A DNA stretch of 64,000 nt from NCBI GenBank assembly GCA_910890315.1, contig CAJVGD010000006.1, positions 1,302,001 to 1,366,000 on the forward strand, in the 5' to 3' direction. Position 1 is the first letter of the stretch; every line of letters begins with the position of its first letter. This DNA is from Serendipita indica DSM 11827 (taxonomy: Eukaryota > Basidiomycota > Agaricomycetes > Sebacinales > Serendipitaceae). Below, one piece after another: positions 11,715-25,110 of the stretch. The notes beneath the pieces are model-generated. The model was not told the DNA's origin and did not search any database. It worked only from the letters and a program-made list of their open reading frames with translations. The position numbers and the translations under genes were made by a program.

Positions 11715-12906
11715 TTACGCTGGACCTTTCGAGGTATGACTAGCATCTGCTGGGAAAGGTGGAACAGGTCCTAACGGCGTCGTCGACGGTGGCAGCGGAC
11801 TATCCTGTGGAGTTTTGGATCCAGCATAGTCCAAGGATGGTGCTGCAAACCCACCATTTGAATGCTGAGAAGTAGACAATGGTTGGAAGAGAAGCGGGAC
11901 GTCAATGTTGCCGGTTGGAGGTGGCTCTATGAGCTTGTATAACGATGTATCCGGCTTTCCAAAGTCGGGCTTATGGGCTCTATAGTATTGGCAGAGAATT
12001 GTGAGTGAGACTAGATTTGGAATAAGCACAGAAGATTGGGGGGCCAGACCAAGCCATACCAGCAATAGACTGTAAATCATTCTCTGATACTCCAAGTGCC
12101 CGTCTCCATTCCGATTGCGGGTCACTTATTCTGTCGGCAAGCGTTGAACCTCGTGGACCGTCAACCAGACACTGTGCAAAGAGGAAACATGCTGCGGCGA
12201 TCACTTGAGGCGACTCTAGAATGCACAAGGGGGTACGATACGAGTCGTGTGCGACAGACCACAGACAACTGATCAATTTTGGATCCAATTTTGATGGGCC
12301 TCCCACCAGATCGGCAAGTTGGGCGTGAGCATGTCGTACATCAAAATCGAAGCATAGAACCTCCAGGAGGACTTCTTCGTTAGCTAGAATTGCTTGCTCC
12401 CAACGTTTGGCTTCCTGCAGTCGGTATCAATTCAGGGTACAGGTGACCAAGAGGCTCACATTGTCGTATTTCCCAGCGACCTCTGATGGATGACATGCAT
12501 GCACCTTGGATAACGTGACTGTGACGAGATCATCCAACCTCACACCGCTCTCTTCGGTTTTGGAGGCCAGAAAGAGACAAGTAGCGGCAATCTCCTAAAG
12601 TCAAAAGAAAATAAGATATTTAAGGTTTCCTGGGAGGAATCCGCACCAATTCATGGTAGTCTTCAAGCATCCGACGCATATAGAATCGGTGGAGATACGT
12701 TGCCGCGGTTAAACAAGGCCCAAGCCCCCTGTCAGTATCATAAGAAAGAGATGTCAAACATTCTGGTTAACGTACATCATGAGAGTGGCACCTACTCGCA
12801 TGAGCCAATCAACGCCTTTGACTCTCCGTGCGATTTCGGTCTCCAAAGGGACCATTGACGGCGTTTTCCGAAGTTGTTCAAGTGAAAACTGCCATTGAGA
12901 GGCCAT
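11715..12906 (-). CDS. Cyclin of the T/K/Ctk2 type (CTD-kinase partner)
   Basis: Regulatory subunit of a transcriptional cyclin-dependent kinase of the P-TEFb/CTDK-I kind, which phosphorylates the RNA polymerase II C-terminal domain. The start MASQWQFSLEQLRKTPSM matches the W-x-F-(S/T)-x-E-x-L-x-x-TPS opening of this cyclin group. Five or more exons follow: MRVGATLMM joined in phase to GLGPCLTAATYLHRFYMRRM; EIAATCLFLASKTEESG; AKRWEQAILANEEVLLEVL with FDFDVRHAHAQL (end of the first cyclin fold); then SYRTPLCILESPQVIAAAC in the second fold. A Pro/Ser-rich tail (PPPTGNIDVP... to SHTSKGPA) ends at 11715. LASKTEE is the classic cyclin-box signature. An open frame continues upstream of 12906 without recognisable cyclin sequence, so the Met before the W-x-F motif is preferred. 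Exact orthology (cyclin T, K or Ctk2) is not settled. Confidence 0.8.
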
Positions 12907-15900
12907 ATTCCAGCCTAACCGGGAATATGGATGATCGTGGGCAGACGACAAGGAGGTACAAGGGGTGCGTACCCATCGCAATCGCGTAAACGACTAGACG
13001 CACGTCAAACCTTGAACGACTTCGAAAGAGCTTGATTGAGATGTTTTAACCGTGCAGGCTAGAAGGCGCCGTAATTCTGGATAATTTGTCCGTCGGCGGG
13101 TGAGAGGAGTTTGGATTTTGATCATGGTGAGCCCACAGCTCCAAAGGTACCGAGGAGTCTTTTGATCCACTTCATTTAGCATGTCCTCTCGTGAGCGCTC
13201 GCTCGTTATTACGGGAAAATTCCGCCTGAGACAAGCGTAAAGCCCATAAACGCGTAGTCCAGATGCCCAAATTAAAATTGCAAAACCTTGCATACAAGGC
13301 CTAGAACGTCGTGTGATAATTCAGATATCGATTTGCGACGTCCCCATACCGCCGCCCCGCCGAGCATCTTAATTCGGGCTGTCACAGCTTGGAAAAAGGA
13401 TTTCCGACTCGATCAAGTCATTTTCGGTATGCTCCTCCCGGCCATGCGGATCTGCGTCACGGCACACAACCCTGATATGTTGATTAGCGTCGTCGATAAT
13501 GCTCCAAATACTCATCTTCGTCGCCGAGCGGGATGATCGGGCTGAGAAAACTCAAGAACCGATCCGCAGGATGCCGACTTAATTATGCACGCTTAAATAG
13601 TGAGGCCATTTCGCACTAGATTGCAAACATCGGAATAGTATAGATGATGGGAGAAGCAGAATAAATTTTGCATAGAGAAGAGAGAGAGGGAGGGTCCGTT
13701 GTCGCGTTACGAGCACGACTACTCGGGTGTCAGGAACATGCAGGGCACTTTCGCTCAAGATGCACAGCTATTGCAATTCGTCAGAGAGAGCGGCAAAAAT
13801 TGCACACACGCTTGCTCGGGCTCACCATAGGTTTGAGGAAACTGCCGACTGGAGCGCGCGAAGAGATCAATGTCAATGCCACTGAACACAGAACCGAGGG
13901 ACCAGCCATGACACTTACTATTGAGAGCATTTTCGCCGACAATCGTGTGGCTCCTGGGTGTGACATGAGCTGAATTTGCAATACGGCTGGAAGCAATCAA
14001 TCTTTCGAAGTAAGAGTGCGTAAGAGAAACAGTGGTCAGTCGGCTAGATCAAGACAGCCCCGACTTGCATACCTGCTCCTCCAGGTCGTACTCGTGACCA
14101 CAGGCGTGGTAATTTTGGTGTACACGGCGATATTTGCACATGGTCAACGTAGCGAGACGGGGTGTTCCGGTACCGAGCGACGCGGCGACGCAGGCAAGAC
14201 AAGAAATTGGCTGGTTATAGAGTCGGCTGCCGCACTCGTTTCACGCCTCGTTGTACAAGCGAGTAAACCTTGAGCGCTTCAAGAAACCAGACGAGCCGGG
14301 GGCTGCGGGGACGGTGGAGCAGTGGCCTTTGTTTGGTTGCAAGGCGAGTATAAAGCGCGAGCTGTCTAATCCAACCAGACGACTACGCAGGCGACCCGTT
14401 GCCGGAAGATATCCAAGGATGACAGGGAGGTGCACGAAAGAGGACGAGGAGGAGATTGTGCTGCAGCCCTTAGGAGTTTGGCGTGGGTCTATATAGTCGC
14501 ACTCGGTGTGCCTACAGACTACCGGTACCTAAGGGTTCTTCATTTATGCACTTGATCTCGCCAACAGTCCATATTCTAACACGCACAACTGCATTTGAAT
14601 GCCTCATAGCGGTACCAAGCTCCCATGACCAGGCGAGAGAGAAGCCGAAGTGTCGCGAGGTGAAATTTAAACTGATAAGGAAGAATCTCTGATTGCTAGG
14701 AGGATAATTACTCATCCCCAAACAGTGGCTCAGTGCCGTCTGGCACTGCGCTTTATTCCTCATGAGCAATCCCTTGGAGCCAGTGGTGATCGAGAGTCTT
14801 TTTGCCAATCATGATCCATTGAACGCCGTCCACGTTTCGATGCTCAGCAACGGGTCGTTCCTATGGACGCGTCCCTGACTATGGACCTGCCACAGTGTGA
14901 CTGACGTCGAGAATACAAATTCAGGCCCCTCCTAGTTCTATAGTCATCGGTTGTTGCGATAGAGTTGGAACAGGAGGCCGTCCAAGCTCTTGTCCATCCT
15001 CCAGCCCCGTCCGGATGACACTCCGGAGGAAGAAACCCCGGAACGATCTCCAAATGGATTGCAGGCGCATACACTCCTTGTCGGCTGGTTCATGAAGCCA
15101 ATGGCGGCAATATCCGCATTGGTGAACGCGCGCGCTAGGTGAGATCACTGGACCCGAAGAGGGTGGACTTGCCAATGTACACTAAAATTAATTAGGTGGC
15201 GACGCTGTGCCCTTGGGAAGCTAACCAGCGCCTTTACCATCCGCGACGGACTTGATCAAGGAAATTCACATCCAGTAGATAATATCAAGCGCTCTGATGG
15301 TTCCCTGGAAATATAAGCATTTTATGATCGGAGGCAACCCACGCATTCAGCCAAATCTTCCGAAGGGCGGCCTCGATAGCTGCCGCGTCTCGAATGATGT
15401 ACCAGGCAGCCGTCGTCCCTAACCATTACGTCAGCCCCCATCAGAATCACGAGTTTGGCGTCCGTAGAAACTGTGGAGGCGCATCATAACACCGCCGCTC
15501 AGGACCCAGGACTTGCACTCCCGAATCGGAACAGCGGTGAAACTATGCGGTCGCAGGGCCAAAAATCCCGTCAGAATGGTACCTTTTGTATGTTTTGGTC
15601 CGATTACATCCAGTGGGTTAGGGGCCTGATAAGGCAGGGATGTCCAGGCTTCGACCCTTGCTCGAAGGCATATTGTGTTCTAGTTCAGGAGTTGAATCAC
15701 CCCTCAAACGTGCAAATGCGAGCGGTGGAGACAAAGAGTGGGTGCATTGATTACGTCGAACTTCCTTTGGCCCTGGCCCTACGTTCTGGTGGAACCTGTG
15801 ACACTGATCTCGATCGTAATAGGCCTAAAATCAAGAAAAGGGCGTATTGAACACGCATTTGACCTCGAACATTGATGCCGACCTCGTCAGGATATCGACG

Positions 15901-16519
15901 TCGGGGACAAGTGAATCGTCACAAGTGATGATGAGGAAGCACAATGAACCAATTGTCTGAAAAATGGTTGCGCTTGACAAATGTCACGTCGTCTTGTGCG
16001 ATAATTATCGGGGGACATCCTGTGAAAGGACCAAGATGCAGATGGGGCGGTCCAAGTACTACAACAGATTGCCAAAGAAATACTCATCTACGCTATATAT
16101 GCCCAAGATTAGGACACCAGCGACACGCGGACTTAGTACTTGGCTGCTGCGATATCATTCCTGACGAGCTAAACGGTTAGTTCTCAACTCAGAGACTATT
16201 TAGGCTCGCTCTTCAAACGATAGTCGAACTAGTGGCAATCCCAGCCTTCAGTCGATTTGTATTCCAGCCGGTTATCAAACTTGAGCGGTACACACGCCAT
16301 CCTCGGCCCTTGTTCGTTCTTTCCACGATCGTTCTCCCCGTGATGGTCCCTTCAGATGTCGGCGGGCGACAAATCGAGCAACCTCAACCCGCCTGCTCTG
16401 CAATCAACAAACCAGTCAATCCGGATCGGAACGCCGAATTCGACCTCGTGGATGACTCTGCGCTTTATAATGTCTGCTGATAGATCCAATGATCTTCGCA
16501 GTGGGATTTGCCACCCACC
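12907..16519. other. Gene-free stretch, about 3.6 kb
   Basis: No gene can be supported. Open frames on both strands are 60-130 codons, without domains and without splice continuity. A minus-strand patch at about 15290-15430 encodes a coding-looking run (RDAAAIEAALRKIWLNAWV) but is bounded by stops on both sides; it may be a relic of a gene. No terminal inverted repeats, LTRs or transposase motifs were recognised. Together with 3860-6826 this is the emptiest part of the window. Confidence 0.45.
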
Positions 16520-18489
16520 ATGACTCGGTTTTGGTCCTCAGACGAGCTTGAAAGAGAACCACTGCTCTCAGTTGCCTCAAGCCAGGTTCAATCCAATGCT
16601 CTCAGTGAACCATCCACAAGGGTTGGCACTCCAAGCAGCTCAGGTTTTGCGACTCCCAAAGAGCAGCCTGTAAAACGAACACCACTACCATGGAAGCAAT
16701 TAATGGTATTAGCAGCAATCCGCCTTGCTGAGCCTATCAACTATACTATCATATTTCCGTTCATCAACCAGGTATGCCCCTGCAGCCTCGTGTACTCAAG
16801 GTGTTCATAGCCATAGATGATGGAGGAGCTTCATGTCAGCGACAAACCAAGTGAAATTGGTTTCTACTCTGGTCTAGTGGTAAGGGCTTTCTTTGTCGTC
16901 TTACTTCCATTCACTGCCCACGAAGGATTCCTGTTTTGCAGTGGCCCAGTGCTGCACCATCCTACAATGGGGACGGCTGTGCGTAGTGTTTTACGGTCTA
17001 TACCATGCTTCACACCCTTTAGGTCTGACCGGCTTGGTCGGAAGCCCATTCTCTATGTTGGTTTGTCGGGCTCGGTCATCAGCATATTTTTGTTTGGACT
17101 TTCGAAAAATCTAGCATGGGCTTTGACCTCTAGAAGCATAGGTAATCTCATTCTTCTCGTGAAGTCACGTTAATCAGTCTACATACAGCCGGAGCATTGT
17201 CAGGAAACATAGCGTAAGTTTATGGCCTTTATCAATACCTGACTGATAATTTCTTCGAAAGCGTAATACAGTCGATGCTAGCTGAGATTACAGACGCGAC
17301 AAACGAAGCTCAGGCCATGCCCCTCCTCTCTGTCACATGGTCCGCAGGTTTGTTGGTTTATTTACAGCCTCCCGCACTGCATTGAGATGGAAGAAAAAAG
17401 GTTGTGTTCTTGGGCCTATGCTGGGAGGAAGTTTGCTGCATCCTGCAGAGCGGTGGCCGACATCCCCTTTCAACAACTTTTGGTTCAGGACCTATCCGTG
17501 AGTGAGCCGTTGATTATGCGTACACGATTGATTGAACTACAGATATGCTTTGCCATGTATGGTTGGCGCATCATTTGGACTCTGCGCTCTCCTCTTTGCA
17601 TATACGAGCCTGAAGGAGACACTTGTCCGAAGACGCCTCCCACATCGTGCATCAAACTGTTCAACAAGCTCTGCTGACACCATGGTGGAGAGCATAGAGC
17701 CAATTCGGACAACAACGACGACGCGTACAATTCTCTCGCATCGACCTCTCCGTACCGTCATTCTCTCAGGCTGCCTCAACTCGGTACTTGCGACCTCTTA
17801 TGACGTTCTTTTTGCCTTGATGTGCTTTTCACCCATATCCATTGGTGGGTTGTCACGCTCCCCGATCGAGATTGGTCTCGCATTTGCGTTTGGAGGTATC
17901 GTCTCTGTGGTCATGCTTCCGACTACGCTTCCGATTCTTCAACGCCGATTTGGAACATCCAAGTTCTACAATCTCCTGACAATGATATGGCCCATCACCT
18001 TTCTCACCTTTCCACTTTTGAACATGCTCGCTCGCAGGCTGTCCATTGGGGACGATCCGTCAACCATCTCACAACACGGCACCTGGGCTCTCTATATTGG
18101 CATAGGGATACTGGTCCTTCTATCTCGAGTAGTCTGTATGACCTTCTCGTAAGTCTTAACGCAGTTTCATGTTCACGACAATACTGACTATCCACCAGGC
18201 TAAACGTCATGCTCGTCAAGGCGGCAGCTCCAAATAAAGAAATGCTCGGCAGCACATACGGGGTCAGCCAAACCCTTGTCTGCGTGGCTCGAGCTATTGG
18301 ACCGGCCACTGCAAGGTGAATACCCCCATTCCGTGCGCACAAACCGCCGTTGACGCTCTCCGAAGCACTCTATTTGCCTTATCGGTGGACCAGCGACTCC
18401 TTGGCGGCAATTTGGTATGGTATGTTCTGGCTTGTATCGGCGTATGGAGTATCAGAGTCTCCAGCCAGCTGAGAGCCATGGGTCTGTGA
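16520..18489 (+). CDS. MFS transporter, DHA1/ZIFL (YCR023C) type
   Basis: Multi-exon major facilitator transporter of a cell membrane. It starts MTRFWSSDELEREPLLSV with a good CCACC context before the ATG at 16520; the frame further upstream begins only with TTG. A ~60-residue polar N terminus precedes helix 1 (PWKQLMVLAAIRLAEPINY). Splicing CTATGGGGACGGCT to the exon after ACCCTTTAG restores the MFS motif A, GRLSDRLGRKP, at about 17020-17045. Later exons carry VIQSMLAEITDATNEAQAMP, the ELLRRRLP-type loop, RTVILSGCLNSVLATSYDVL, a second-half helix set, LNVMLVKAAAPNKEMLGSTY and ARAIGPA. The last exon ends QLRAMGL. The LAEITD..N....A and NKE.LGS.YG..Q motifs fit the tetracycline-efflux-like/zinc-induced-facilitator-like group. 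Substrate unknown. It converges with CDK1, the stops being about 150 bp apart. Confidence 0.85.
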
Positions 18490-18640
18490 TACATTCCCAA
18501 TCAAAACCGAGCTTGGCAGACAGAATGACATCTGCAAGTTCACATTTATGTACCCATCTGGGGATAGGTTTTTCATTATCAGGAAATCGAATTGCATTAC
18601 CCAAAGTCCAAGAAAAGAGAAGCGTGTGCGCGATGTGCGT

Positions 18641-19913
<1,273 letters not shown>

Positions 19914-20083
19914 GTTCACAATCTGGTTTACAAATGCTGGGTGACGGTACAGAAAAATGGACGGTGGTGGTTGTGGCCAAGATTCAACATGGTACAATAA
20001 TGCAAGATGAACCAGGGAAGCAAAAGAGATTCAATTAAAAGTCTCCATCGTCCATGTCATTTGGCTGTGTTGGTATCATTCAG

Positions 20084-21162
20084 TCAGAGTTCTTGCACCC
20101 TATGGCAGCGCACCTCTTTTGGTTCTTCGTCTTCCCCATATTGCATCGTGTAGTCGATGTGACTTATGATTCGTTCTATTGATTCCGTCACTGTCAGGTC
20201 CAATGGCAAAAACGAGACGAGGGGGTGCTCTTCTATCTTCAGGGCTGTCAGCATTGACCTCCTGCATGGCTTGACGTACTAGTTGCGCAATCGCTCTATT
20301 CAAGGAATGAAACCGCTTATTGAGTTGCTTCTCGTCCTCTTCGACCGCAGAAGGAGCAATGAGAAGTGGGTCAGGGTCGAGGTATCTGTCCGAATGAGAC
20401 CATGGAGATGATAGCGTTGAACGGCTTGCCTTGAAATGTCCTTTCGTGTACGAAACCCGTTCCGGCCACTTGCTGGATCTTTGGACCGTGTGCTGACGAG
20501 ATCCATCTTTGACATGACATTGATCCAGGGAATCTCCAAATTGACCATGGCCGACATTGCAGAAAGTACCCCACTGTACTTGTTAGTAGCATATTGTGAA
20601 CCATGATAATATTTATCACCTAAAGAACTTGTATTTGTCTTCCATGAACTGGGACTCGACGAAATATGCGGCCGACGTCCGTATACCCATCTGCTTAAAG
20701 TGCGCAACGAGTGTGGGAAGAATTGGGTGATGTGTATATAGCTCTATTTGGCCTTCGAGAGCTTAGTCAGGGCTTACTATCAGTAAAGCATCTCACCAGG
20801 GCAGTCGATGATTAAATAGTCATCAGTATAGTCTCCTAGTTCCTCGTCGAGCCAATCCAAGTTTTGTAAAAGATACCTGAGGAGACATTAGACTCAAAGA
20901 TATGCAAAAGGGCGACGTACTCAAAGCAGTAGACCAATCCACCATTCGGACCAAAACCCAATTCGCTCATGACATCGTCTAGACTGATGAGATCCCGAAT
21001 ATCAATCGTTGGTGCAAACTCGTACGTCTCTGGATCCGCCGCAGGATCCAGATTAACCCAATGGACAGTGCGCTTGACTGTCTGCAAATGCTGCACGGCG
21101 TTTTTGCAAAAGGTAGTCTTGCCGGCTCCAGCAGGTCCTGTTACAAATACAGCGTATCTCAT
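20084..21162 (-). CDS. GPN3: GPN-loop GTPase 3
   Basis: Essential cytosolic GTPase that works with GPN1 in assembly and nuclear import of RNA polymerase II. It opens [20 protein letters not shown], a P-loop at the extreme N terminus as in all GPN proteins. [26 protein letters not shown] (the Gly-Pro-Asn loop that names the family), [38 protein letters not shown] and MSKMDLVS (G4) follow in order on successive exons. A 43-base GTACGT...GAAG intron restores the C-terminal frame, [14 protein letters not shown] to [13 protein letters not shown], which matches the GPN3 (not GPN1/2) ending. An unspliced reading of this region gives a false C terminus. The start is only 73 bp from that of SNF8 on the other strand. 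Confidence 0.93.
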
Positions 21163-21235
21163 GTCTCGAGCCTTTTAGAGGTCGCGGTCAGAGACCAAAA
21201 GGTGGCGAGCCACTCTTAGCCTCTTACCACAATCC
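21163..21235. promoter_or_regulatory. 73-bp divergent promoter GPN3/SNF8
   Basis: The two start codons face away from each other across 73 bp, so the core promoter elements must be shared or overlap the 5' UTRs. A small palindrome gtggcgagccac lies near 21206-21217. No TATA box is evident. Confidence 0.5.
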
Positions 21236-22012
21236 ATGGCGCTGAGGAGAGGAGCCGGGTTGGCGGCTTTTGAGAGACACAAGGCGGACATACAATCCTA
21301 CGCCACTCTCTCAGAATCATTGACGCGCCAGTCTCTCGACGCGCTCGAAGTCCAGCTCGACCACTTTCGAATGACGCTCCAGCGCTTTGCAAGCTCCCAC
21401 AGAGAGGATATCAAGAAGGATCCCGAATTCAGAGCACAGTTTCAACAAATGTGCATCTCCATCGGGGTCGACCCGCTCGCTGGGCCGCAGAAAGGCGGGT
21501 GGTGGGCAGAGATGCTCGGAATGGGCGATTGGCAATACGAACTCGGGGTACAGATTGTCGATGTCTGCGTCGGTACACGGGACAAGAACGGTGGCATGAT
21601 CGACATGCGCGAACTTCTCAGGCTGCTCAATAAACTGCGTGGAATCGCAGTTCTAGAAGGCAAGGAAAGCAGCACCCCAGGAGCAGTCACAGAGGAGGAT
21701 GTACTAAGGAGTATCAAGACGCTCAAACCGCTCGGGGCAGGTTACGAGATTATCCACATTGGGAGTCGGAAAATGGTCCGCTCCATTGTCAAGGAGCTCG
21801 ACATGGATCAAGCCAAAGTGCTCGAAATTGCTGAATCTGTCGGTGGCAAGGTCTGGGCAGAACTCGTCGCTGAAGCGGCTGGTTGGCCAGTCGACCGTGC
21901 AGTGGCGGCACTGGAGAACATGCTCCTCCGTGATGGTTCTTGCTGGATAGACGATCAAGATCCAGAAGCGAGCGCCGTATATTGGGTCATCTCAGTTCTG
22001 GAGTGGGAGTGA
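21236..22012 (+). CDS. SNF8: ESCRT-II subunit SNF8/VPS22
   Basis: Intronless gene, 258 residues. It is a subunit of the endosomal ESCRT-II complex, which sorts ubiquitinated cargo into multivesicular bodies. It starts MALRRGAGLAAFERHKADIQ, matching the M-R-R-G-x-G-x-x opening of the family. The signature EFRAQFQQMCISIGVDPLAG, then WWAEMLGMGDWQYELGVQIV with DVC, NGGMIDMRELLRLLNK, IKTLKPLGAGYEI, and the second winged helix through MLLRDGSCWIDDQDPEASAV all align with human and yeast Snf8. Length is close to the usual ~250 residues. It converges with the Tctex-type gene at 22217. Confidence 0.95.
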   Translation: MALRRGAGLAAFERHKADIQSYATLSESLTRQSLDALEVQLDHFRMTLQRFASSHREDIKKDPEFRAQFQQMCISIGVDPLAGPQKGGWWAEMLGMGDWQYELGVQIVDVCVGTRDKNGGMIDMRELLRLLNKLRGIAVLEGKESSTPGAVTEEDVLRSIKTLKPLGAGYEIIHIGSRKMVRSIVKELDMDQAKVLEIAESVGGKVWAELVAEAAGWPVDRAVAALENMLLRDGSCWIDDQDPEASAVYWVISVLEWE

Positions 22013-22216
22013 AGGTTGGTCACCACGATAGCACTCGGGTGGTGCTCGCTGACAGTAGGGACAGGGTTGACGTTAGTTCTTCATTACATTGCTACACGGG
22101 TTATATCCATAACAAGCGCAAACAGGGTGGGGTTGGATATGAGAGCTGTGATCAAGGGCATAAACGATGCTCGGAGGGGGGCAACTCTTCGAAAGAGTGC
22201 AAGATGATGTCCAGTG

Positions 22217-22850
22217 TCAGGCGGATACTCGCATAGCGAAAGCTATGCAGAAGCATATCAGGGTATCCTGGAACTGTTTCAGCCCGCCCGGCGTTTCAAT
22301 CGTCATAGCAATGTACGTACGTTGTCAAACATGGCTTGTGCGACTGCATCAGTGTCCTCCCAATGGCAACATAAATCCGCTCTGTCGATGTAGCATCATC
22401 AAGGATGGTTCACGTGAGCAAATTCCAGACTGACCGCCCTCCTTGCCCTCGTTTCTCATAAATTTGTGTAATTACTGCAAACTTGCTAAAGATGATATGA
22501 GCATCAACCTTTCCTGTATAAGAGACACGTACAAGTTATTTGGTTCTATCTGCAGCATCCGCTCCTTGACACGTTCTCCAATCTCGCGGCCTGTGTCCAC
22601 AAATCACGTTAGCAAGACTAGAGTCGGGGATGGAAGGTGCGAACGGACACCAAGCCTTGACTTTATCACGCTCCTTGAGCTCTGGAAACCTTTGGCTAGC
22701 GAGTGTCGAGCTCAACAGGTGCTTCATGTAGCCCGAGAGGCCCTCTGCGTCAAACTTTTTCGGCTTTGGACGCGTAGAGGCGACAGATGACAGTGGTGAG
22801 CGTGGCGTATGAGGTGTTGACCATGCTGGCGAAAGGACGCGGCTGTTCAT
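22217..22850 (-). CDS. Tctex-type dynein light chain
   Basis: Light chain of the DYNLT/TCTEX1 family, about 140 residues; such proteins dimerise and bind dynein intermediate chain and cargo. Spliced by eye: exon 1 MNSRVLSPAW to DKVKAW; exon 2 after a GTCCGT donor gives CREIGERVKERMLQIEPNN; exon 3 FKFAVITQIYEKRGQGG; exon 4 ADLCCHWEDTDAVAQAMFDN; exon 5 DTLICFCIAFAMRVSA. Every junction closes in phase. The C-x-W-(D/E)-x-(D/S)-TD motif and the terminal strand resemble Tctex1 C-x-W-D-x-x-TDG and Y-C-I-V-S-A-F-x-x-x. A ~40-residue Ser/Pro-rich N terminus precedes the fold. It diverges from LYS12 across 111 bp. Confidence 0.82.
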
Positions 22851-22961
22851 GATTTGTTGTTTGATTTGTTGATTATTATTGTAAAGTGGTTTGCTGTCCT
22901 TTCAAGTCTGCAGGTTATACGGTTGGGTGCAACGTTGAATGGCCACACTTTGCCCCCGACG

Positions 22962-24379
<1,418 letters not shown>

Positions 24380-25110
24380 CCCTCTCATCTCACTCGAGCC
24401 CATTTTCTGTTCTGTTGGGTAGAACTATCTATTTCCATTCACTTGAGATTCCCCCAGAGGTTCGCAACCCAAGCGATCTACATGTCAAAACCTAAGACGA
24501 GCTCTCCCGTCAATAGGACAGAGGTCGATCCAGGAGGCGAGGTATCGAAGTGGAGGGCAACATCGAGCAAAGGGAGAGTGTAGTGGTGATACAGGGTTTG
24601 CTAGGCAAGGAGAACCAGTCGAGGTAAGAGACGTGAACGTTCGATGCAATGAGCGTGATAAGCCGAATATAAACAAAAAAAGCGAAAGCAAAAACAAGAT
24701 TGAGAATGGCTCCGACGGCCCGACCATCAGGTAAAAAGGACTCTCGGCATGGAAAAGACGAGTTGATCACAAACACTTTGTCCGAAGAGTTGAGGGAGGG
24801 TATTGAGTGCTCGAGGACGACAATCGGTGTCGTCTATTTTGGAAGGTTGGGGCCTAGGGCTTGTGTCCCTCCAAGTCGGAGGTTTGGGACGTCGCGGTGG
24901 GAATCAAAAAGGAGAGGCAACAGAGATATGTAAAGACTGGTAAATAAATGAATGGCAGAGCCGGACGTCTCGACGCAGGGGGACAAGGTTATTTACTGAA
25001 AGTGGGAGATCGGAAAGACGAGCCATCTCGTCGAAAGCAGGGGGGGGGGTTTCTCTAGAATCAAGTGGATATGTTTTCGTTGGTGATATTTCTGCTAAGA
25101 TTGAGCAGAT
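24380..25110. other. Intergenic stretch between convergent genes
   Basis: About 730 bases between the 3' ends of LYS12 and the HSF-type gene. A G-run (gggggggg) lies near 25041-25050. No coding frame with support was found; probably 3' UTRs. Confidence 0.5.

Noticed and set aside
12994-13293. Minus-strand open frame upstream of the cyclin gene
   Set aside because: Considered as a first exon of the cyclin; no matching donor/acceptor phase and no cyclin-like sequence.
12907-16519. Possible transposon in the gene-free island
   Set aside because: No terminal repeats, target-site duplications, transposase or reverse-transcriptase motifs could be found by eye.
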